A stretch of DNA of 6,103 nt from Firmicutes bacterium UBA1422. GTDB taxonomy: Bacteria; Bacillota; Clostridia; Peptostreptococcales; Anaerovoracaceae. Location: contig DBPK01000027.1 in assembly GCA_002304835.1 (NCBI GenBank), positions 30,629 to 36,731 of the forward strand, read 5' to 3'. Position numbers and translations under genes: made by a program. Shown here one piece after another: positions 6,007 to 6,103 of this stretch (positions are counted from its first letter, which is position 1; every line of letters begins with the position of its first letter). Under the pieces are notes generated by a model. That model did no database searches and was not told the origin of the DNA. It was given only the letters and a program-made list of their open reading frames with translations.

Positions 6007-6015
6007 AAGTTTCAG
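5996..6015. terminator. Weak hairpin across two converging stop codons
   Basis: CTGAAA (5996-6001) pairs with TTTCAG (6010-6015) around an 8-nt loop. It spans the ends of rluB and of the opposing gene. The stem is short and AT-rich and the following + strand sequence (ATTTCC) has only a brief T run, so termination here is doubtful. Confidence 0.25.
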
Positions 6016-6103
6016 ATTTCCGCATCGGGGTTGTAAGGAAAGCAGGGCATAAGTTCCAGCTTGAATTTATTCATTTCATGCAGTCTGTCTATTTTTTCTT
6101 TTA
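6012..6103 (-). CDS. C-terminal end of an unidentified protein (5' end outside window)
   Basis: Reading the - strand inward from the window end gives an open frame of 29 codons ending in TGA (6014-6012). The visible C-terminus begins Lys-rich (KEKIDRLHEMNKF) and ends LMPCFPYNPDAEI. Residue composition and the stop position, five bases past the rluB stop, suggest a real gene converging on rluB, but the fragment is too short for a family call. Alternatively it is a chance open frame. The only other - strand frames are closed by stops within this stretch. Confidence 0.5.
   Translation of the reverse strand, partial: KEKIDRLHEMNKFKLELMPCFPYNPDAEI

Overview
This 6.1-kb window looks like the chromosome of a low-to-moderate-GC Firmicute, most likely a clostridial anaerobe. 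The evidence is the heavy use of ATA, AGA and AGG codons, strong AGGAGG-type ribosome binding sites, a scpA-scpB pair, and a ThrE-type exporter split into two genes as is usual in Firmicutes. The genus cannot be read from the sequence. Gene density is high and every clearly recognisable gene belongs to a known family. I see no CRISPR array, insertion sequence, tRNA, rRNA or phage gene.

Layout. (1) Bases 1-2335, + strand: the 3' half of mtnA (methylthioribose-1-phosphate isomerase, methionine salvage), followed by two tandem EamA/DMT-family transporters. mtnA overlaps the first transporter by 8 nt, and the transporters overlap each other by an ATGA, so the three read as one translationally coupled operon. 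(2) Bases 2336-3756, + strand: a short gap with promoter-like hexamers, then scpA and scpB, the kleisin and winged-helix subunits of the SMC-ScpAB chromosome condensation complex, overlapping by 23 nt. (3) Bases 3757-3895: a gap with a strong bidirectional terminator serving converging genes. (4) Bases 3896-5160, - strand: a two-gene ThrE-type exporter operon (YjjP-like then YjjB-like), coupled by an ATGA overlap. (5) Bases 5161-5280: a divergent promoter region with a 9-bp dyad and a 15-nt palindrome. (6) Bases 5281-6006, + strand: an RluB/RsuA-family rRNA pseudouridine synthase. (7) Bases 6012-6103, - strand: the last 29 codons of an unidentified gene that converges on rluB.

How the genes fit together. 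scpA, scpB and rluB are commonly neighbours in Firmicutes; here the exporter pair lies between scpB and rluB in the opposite orientation, with its own terminator and a shared divergent control region. The mtnA-EamA-EamA operon suggests, without proving, that the transporters move a compound related to methylthioribose or methionine salvage or amino acids. I found no convincing previously undescribed system. The observations most worth checking are the divergent control region, the interruption of the scp-rluB neighbourhood, and the mtnA-linked transporter pair.
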